From: Rhodoplanes sp. Z2-YC6860
GTDB taxonomy: Bacteria; Pseudomonadota; Alphaproteobacteria; Rhizobiales; Xanthobacteraceae
Assembly: GCF_001579845.1 (NCBI RefSeq)
Contig: NZ_CP007440.1
Coordinates: forward strand, 7,028,029-7,092,028
DNA: 64,000 nucleotides
Direction of reading: 5' to 3'
Positions 61,822 to 64,000 of the stretch are shown in pieces (position 1 is the first letter of the stretch; each line of letters opens with the position of its first letter). A model generated the notes under the pieces. The model searched no databases. It was not told the DNA's origin and worked only from the letters and a program-made list of their open reading frames with translations. The translations under genes and the position numbers were made by a program.

Positions 61822-62868
61822 GAGCGGTTCACTTCTTTTCTGAATCGCTGGGGATTCCGCTGGGCTTCGAATTGTGATTCAAGCTGCTGGCTGGGTTGGA
61901 GGCCAGCAGCTCATGACCCGACCTCTGTCCAATGATCTGCGTGAGCGTGTCGTTGCGGCGGTGCGGAACGGTGAGAGCTGCCGGACGGTGGCTTCGCGGT
62001 TCGGCGTGGCGGTGTCGTCGGTGGTGAAGTGGTCTCAGCGCTATCGGACGACTGGCTCAGTGTCGCCGAGCAAGATGGGTGGATATCGCAAGCCGGTGCT
62101 CGATCCGCATCGGGCCTTCATCCTGGAGCGCATCAGACAGACCCCGCATCTGACCCTGCATGGGCTGAAGGACGAACTTACCGCGCGTGGGGTAAAGGTC
62201 TCGCACAATGCCGTGTGGCTGTTCCTGCGGCGCGAAGACCTGCGGTTCAAAAAAAACACTGTTCGCGCTTGAACAGGCCCGGGCCGACATCGCCCGCAGA
62301 CGAAAGCGCTGGCGATCCTGGCAGGCCGGTCTCGATCCACGGCGTTTGGTCTTCATCGACGAAACCTGGATCAAGACCAGCATGGCCCCGCTGCGCGGAT
62401 GGGGACGCAAGGGCGATCGCCTGCGAGCTTACGCGCCGCATGGTCATTGGCGGACGCTGACCTTCCTCGGCGCGCTCCGCCACGACGGCCTCACAGCCCC
62501 TTGCGTGTTCGATGGCCCGATCAACGGCGAGTGCTTCCGAGCCTATGTCCAGCAGCAACTCGTTCCCGCACTGAAGGCCGGCGATATTGTCGTCATGGAC
62601 AACCTCGGAAGCCACAAGGCTGCCGTGCTGCGACAGATCATAAGAGCAGCCGGAGCCAGGCTCTGGTACCTGCCGCCCTACTCGCCGGACCTCAATCCGA
62701 TCGAGCAGGCCTTCGCCAAGATCAAACATTGGATGCGCATGGCTCAAAGGCGCACCATCGACGATGTCTGGCGCCAAATCGGCAGCCTCGTCACAACCAT
62801 AGGCCCCCGCGAATGCAGCAACTACTTCGCAAACGCCGGATACGCTTCCGTCAAATTGTGAACCGCTC
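61822..62868 (+). mobile_element. IS630-family insertion sequence (1047 bp)
   Basis: A complete element flanked by TA (61820-61821 and 62869-62870), the standard IS630 target duplication. The inverted ends are GAGCGGTTCAC at 61822-61832 and GTGAACCGCTC at 62858-62868. It contains one transposase gene in two frames. It lies between the two-hairpin repeat and the PotC-like gene. Confidence 0.93.
61913..62861 (+). CDS. IS630-family transposase, two frames joined at an A8 run
   Basis: DDE transposase. The first part (61913-62272) carries the helix-turn-helix DNA-binding region (LRERVVAAVRNGES, SRFGVAVSSVVKWSQRY) and the second, in the frame of 62208-62861, the DDE catalytic core: FIDETW (D), VVMDNLGSH (D) and DLNPIEQAF (E). 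The frames meet at eight A residues (62249-62256), where seven A would give one continuous frame; a +1 shift or its equivalent is needed. Several IS630 elements use programmed frameshifting at such runs, so the gene may be active; an inactivating insertion is the alternative. Confidence 0.88.
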
Positions 62869-63683
62869 TAGGCGGCGGCGTTGGCTTCTCGCGCCGCGCG
62901 GAGCTCGGCCCGCTTGGCGAACAGCGCCGCGCCGGTCACGCCCAAAGCCACCACCACGATCATGACGGTGCAGATGGCGTTGATCTCCGGCTTCACGCCG
63001 AGGCGGACCTCCGAATAGATCCGCATCGGCAGCGTCGTCGCACCCGGCCCGGTGGAGAAGCTCGCGATCACCAGGTCATCGAACGACAGCGTGAAGGCAA
63101 GCATCCAGCCCGCAGCCACCGCCGGAAAGATCAGCGGCAAGGTGACGACCATGAAGGTCTTCAACGGCGGGCAGCCCAAGTCCATCGCGGCTTCTTCGAG
63201 ACTTCGATCGAAACTCACCAGCCGCGACTGCACCACCACGGTGACGAAGCTCGCCGTCACGGTGGTGTGGGCGATAACCACGGTCCAGAAGCCGCGGTCG
63301 GCGTTGATGGCCACGAACAGCAGCAGCAGCGACAGACCGGTGATCACCTCGGGCATCACCAGCGGCGCGTAGACCATGCCGGCGAACGCGGTGCGGCCGA
63401 TGAAGCGCCCGGAGCGGACCAGCACCACCGCGGCGAGTGTGCCGAGCACAGTCGCAGCGGTGGCCGACAGCGCGGCGATCCGCAGGCTGTTCCAGGCGGC
63501 CTCCAGCATTGCGCCGTCGTGCAGCAGTTCGACGTACCAGCGCGTCGACCAGCCGCCCCACACCGTAACCAGCCGCGAGGCGTTGAACGAATAGATCACC
63601 AGGATCGCGATGGGCAGATAGAGGAAAGCCAGCCCCAGCGCGATCGAGACGACATTGAAGGCGGAGAGACCCTTGCGCATCAA
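62868..63683 (-). CDS. ABC importer permease, PotC-like (spermidine/putrescine type)
   Basis: A 271-residue inner-membrane permease with about six helices. The EAA loop reads LEEAAMDLGCPPLKTFMVVTLPLI (about residues 163-186), characteristic of the PotC/AfuB branch. FLYLPIAILVIYSFN near the N-terminus and LAFTLSFDDLVIASF near 200 are also typical. Its start overlaps the stop of the upstream permease gene (4 nt), so the two form one operon. The stop codon TAG (62868-62870) touches the right end of the IS630 element. The substrate is likely a polyamine. Confidence 0.9.
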   Translation of the reverse strand: MMRKGLSAFNVVSIALGLAFLYLPIAILVIYSFNASRLVTVWGGWSTRWYVELLHDGAMLEAAWNSLRIAALSATAATVLGTLAAVVLVRSGRFIGRTAFAGMVYAPLVMPEVITGLSLLLLFVAINADRGFWTVVIAHTTVTASFVTVVVQSRLVSFDRSLEEAAMDLGCPPLKTFMVVTLPLIFPAVAAGWMLAFTLSFDDLVIASFSTGPGATTLPMRIYSEVRLGVKPEINAICTVMIVVVALGVTGAALFAKRAELRAAREANAAA

Positions 63684-64000
63684 CGGCCTCCGGAGTCGTT
63701 TTCCAGATCACGCAGCTGCAGGCGCTCGTAGATCAGGATCGGAAACAGCAGGATCACCAGCAGCGCGATGGCGATGGCGGAGGCCACCGGCCAGTCCTTG
63801 TTCTGGAAGAACTCGGTCCACAACGTCTGGCCGATCATCATGGCGTTCGAGCCGCCGAGCAGATCGGGGATCACGAACTCGCCGGCGATCGGGATGAAAC
63901 ACAGCAGCGCGCCGGCCGCGGCGCCCGAGGCCGACAGCGGCACGGTGACGAGCCAGAACGTCTTCCAGTGCGGGCAGCCGAGATCGGCCGCCGCTTCAAG
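63680..64000 (-). CDS. ABC importer permease, PotB-like (5' partial, runs off the window)
   Basis: The C-terminal 106 residues of a permease of the PotB type, open to the window edge. The EAA loop (EAAADLGCPHWKTFWLVTVPL) is complete, followed by GEFVIPDLLGGSNAMMIGQ and a last helix IAIALLVILLFPILIY. It is encoded upstream of the PotC-like permease with a 4-nt overlap and is presumably preceded by an ATPase and binding protein gene beyond the window. Confidence 0.9.
   Translation of the reverse strand, partial: LEAAADLGCPHWKTFWLVTVPLSASGAAAGALLCFIPIAGEFVIPDLLGGSNAMMIGQTLWTEFFQNKDWPVASAIAIALLVILLFPILIYERLQLRDLENDSGGR

Noticed and set aside
1-64000. CRISPR array, prophage, integrative element or secretion-system genes
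   Set aside because: No regularly spaced direct repeats, integrase, att duplication next to the tRNA gene, or phage genes were seen.

Overview
The window is GC-rich, densely coded chromosomal DNA from an alphaproteobacterium, most likely of the order Hyphomicrobiales (Bradyrhizobium/Xanthobacteraceae-like). The markers for this are a PdhS-type cell-cycle histidine kinase, an NdvA/ChvA-type cyclic glucan exporter, a pair of phasins, solute-binding proteins of the Bug family, a tRNA-His that has A73 and lacks the usual G-1, and rhizobial-style palindromic intergenic repeats. No plasmid, phage or CRISPR genes are visible. The only clear mobile element is one IS630-family insertion sequence near the right end.

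Layout. 1-6.5 kb: the 3' end of a DapA-family gene, a small secreted protein, a YqaA-like membrane protein, a HisE-family pyrophosphatase, a Gly/Tyr-rich secreted peptide and bifunctional putA. 6.7-9.4 kb: a complete SsuABC/TauABC-type ABC importer, followed by a cloverleaf-like repeat. 9.5-18 kb: a LysR regulator, ndvA, a secreted phosphoesterase, a D-2-hydroxyacid dehydrogenase lacking its catalytic His, a Tat-exported amidohydrolase, and a MarR regulator coupled to a luciferase-like monooxygenase. 18-21.2 kb: a large membrane protein with lower-GC, TTT/TTG-rich codon use, then 770 bp without a gene that holds a run of short hairpins and a second cloverleaf repeat. 21.2-26.6 kb: thiolase, D,D-carboxypeptidase, a FATP-type acyl-CoA synthetase and a DUF924 protein. 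26.7-30.7 kb: a tripartite tricarboxylate transporter (tctC-tctB-tctA) with a DapA-family lyase/aldolase. 30.8-36.7 kb: a polysaccharide flippase with an N-acyltransferase, an acyl-CoA ligase, HU and a CAP-domain protein.

36.7-50 kb is an accessory aromatic-catabolism region. A leftward operon carries a flavin monooxygenase of the acyl-CoA dehydrogenase fold, separate LigA- and LigB-like subunits of an extradiol dioxygenase, a Bug receptor and an ACMSD-type amidohydrolase. A LysR gene diverges from it, with a textbook LysR operator between them. Rightward follow a Rieske protein with an unusual insert, a second amidohydrolase and a PHBH-family hydroxylase. Two more Bug receptors and a gentisate-dioxygenase-like cupin enzyme lie beyond. 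The likely logic is uptake, hydroxylation, ring cleavage and then hydrolysis or decarboxylation; the substrate cannot be read from the sequence.

50-64 kb returns to core functions: tRNA-His, two phasins with candidate PhaR sites, the PdhS-like kinase, an alpha/beta hydrolase, a DUF1194 protein, both subunits of a 3-oxoacid CoA-transferase, an AsmA-family protein, a small membrane protein, the IS630 element inserted next to a two-hairpin repeat, and the start of a PotB/PotC-type ABC importer that runs off the edge. The most unusual material is in the intergenic structures (the 20.4-21.2 kb hairpin array, the cloverleaf repeats, and the 99-bp repeat with pair-preserving changes) and in the aromatic cluster.
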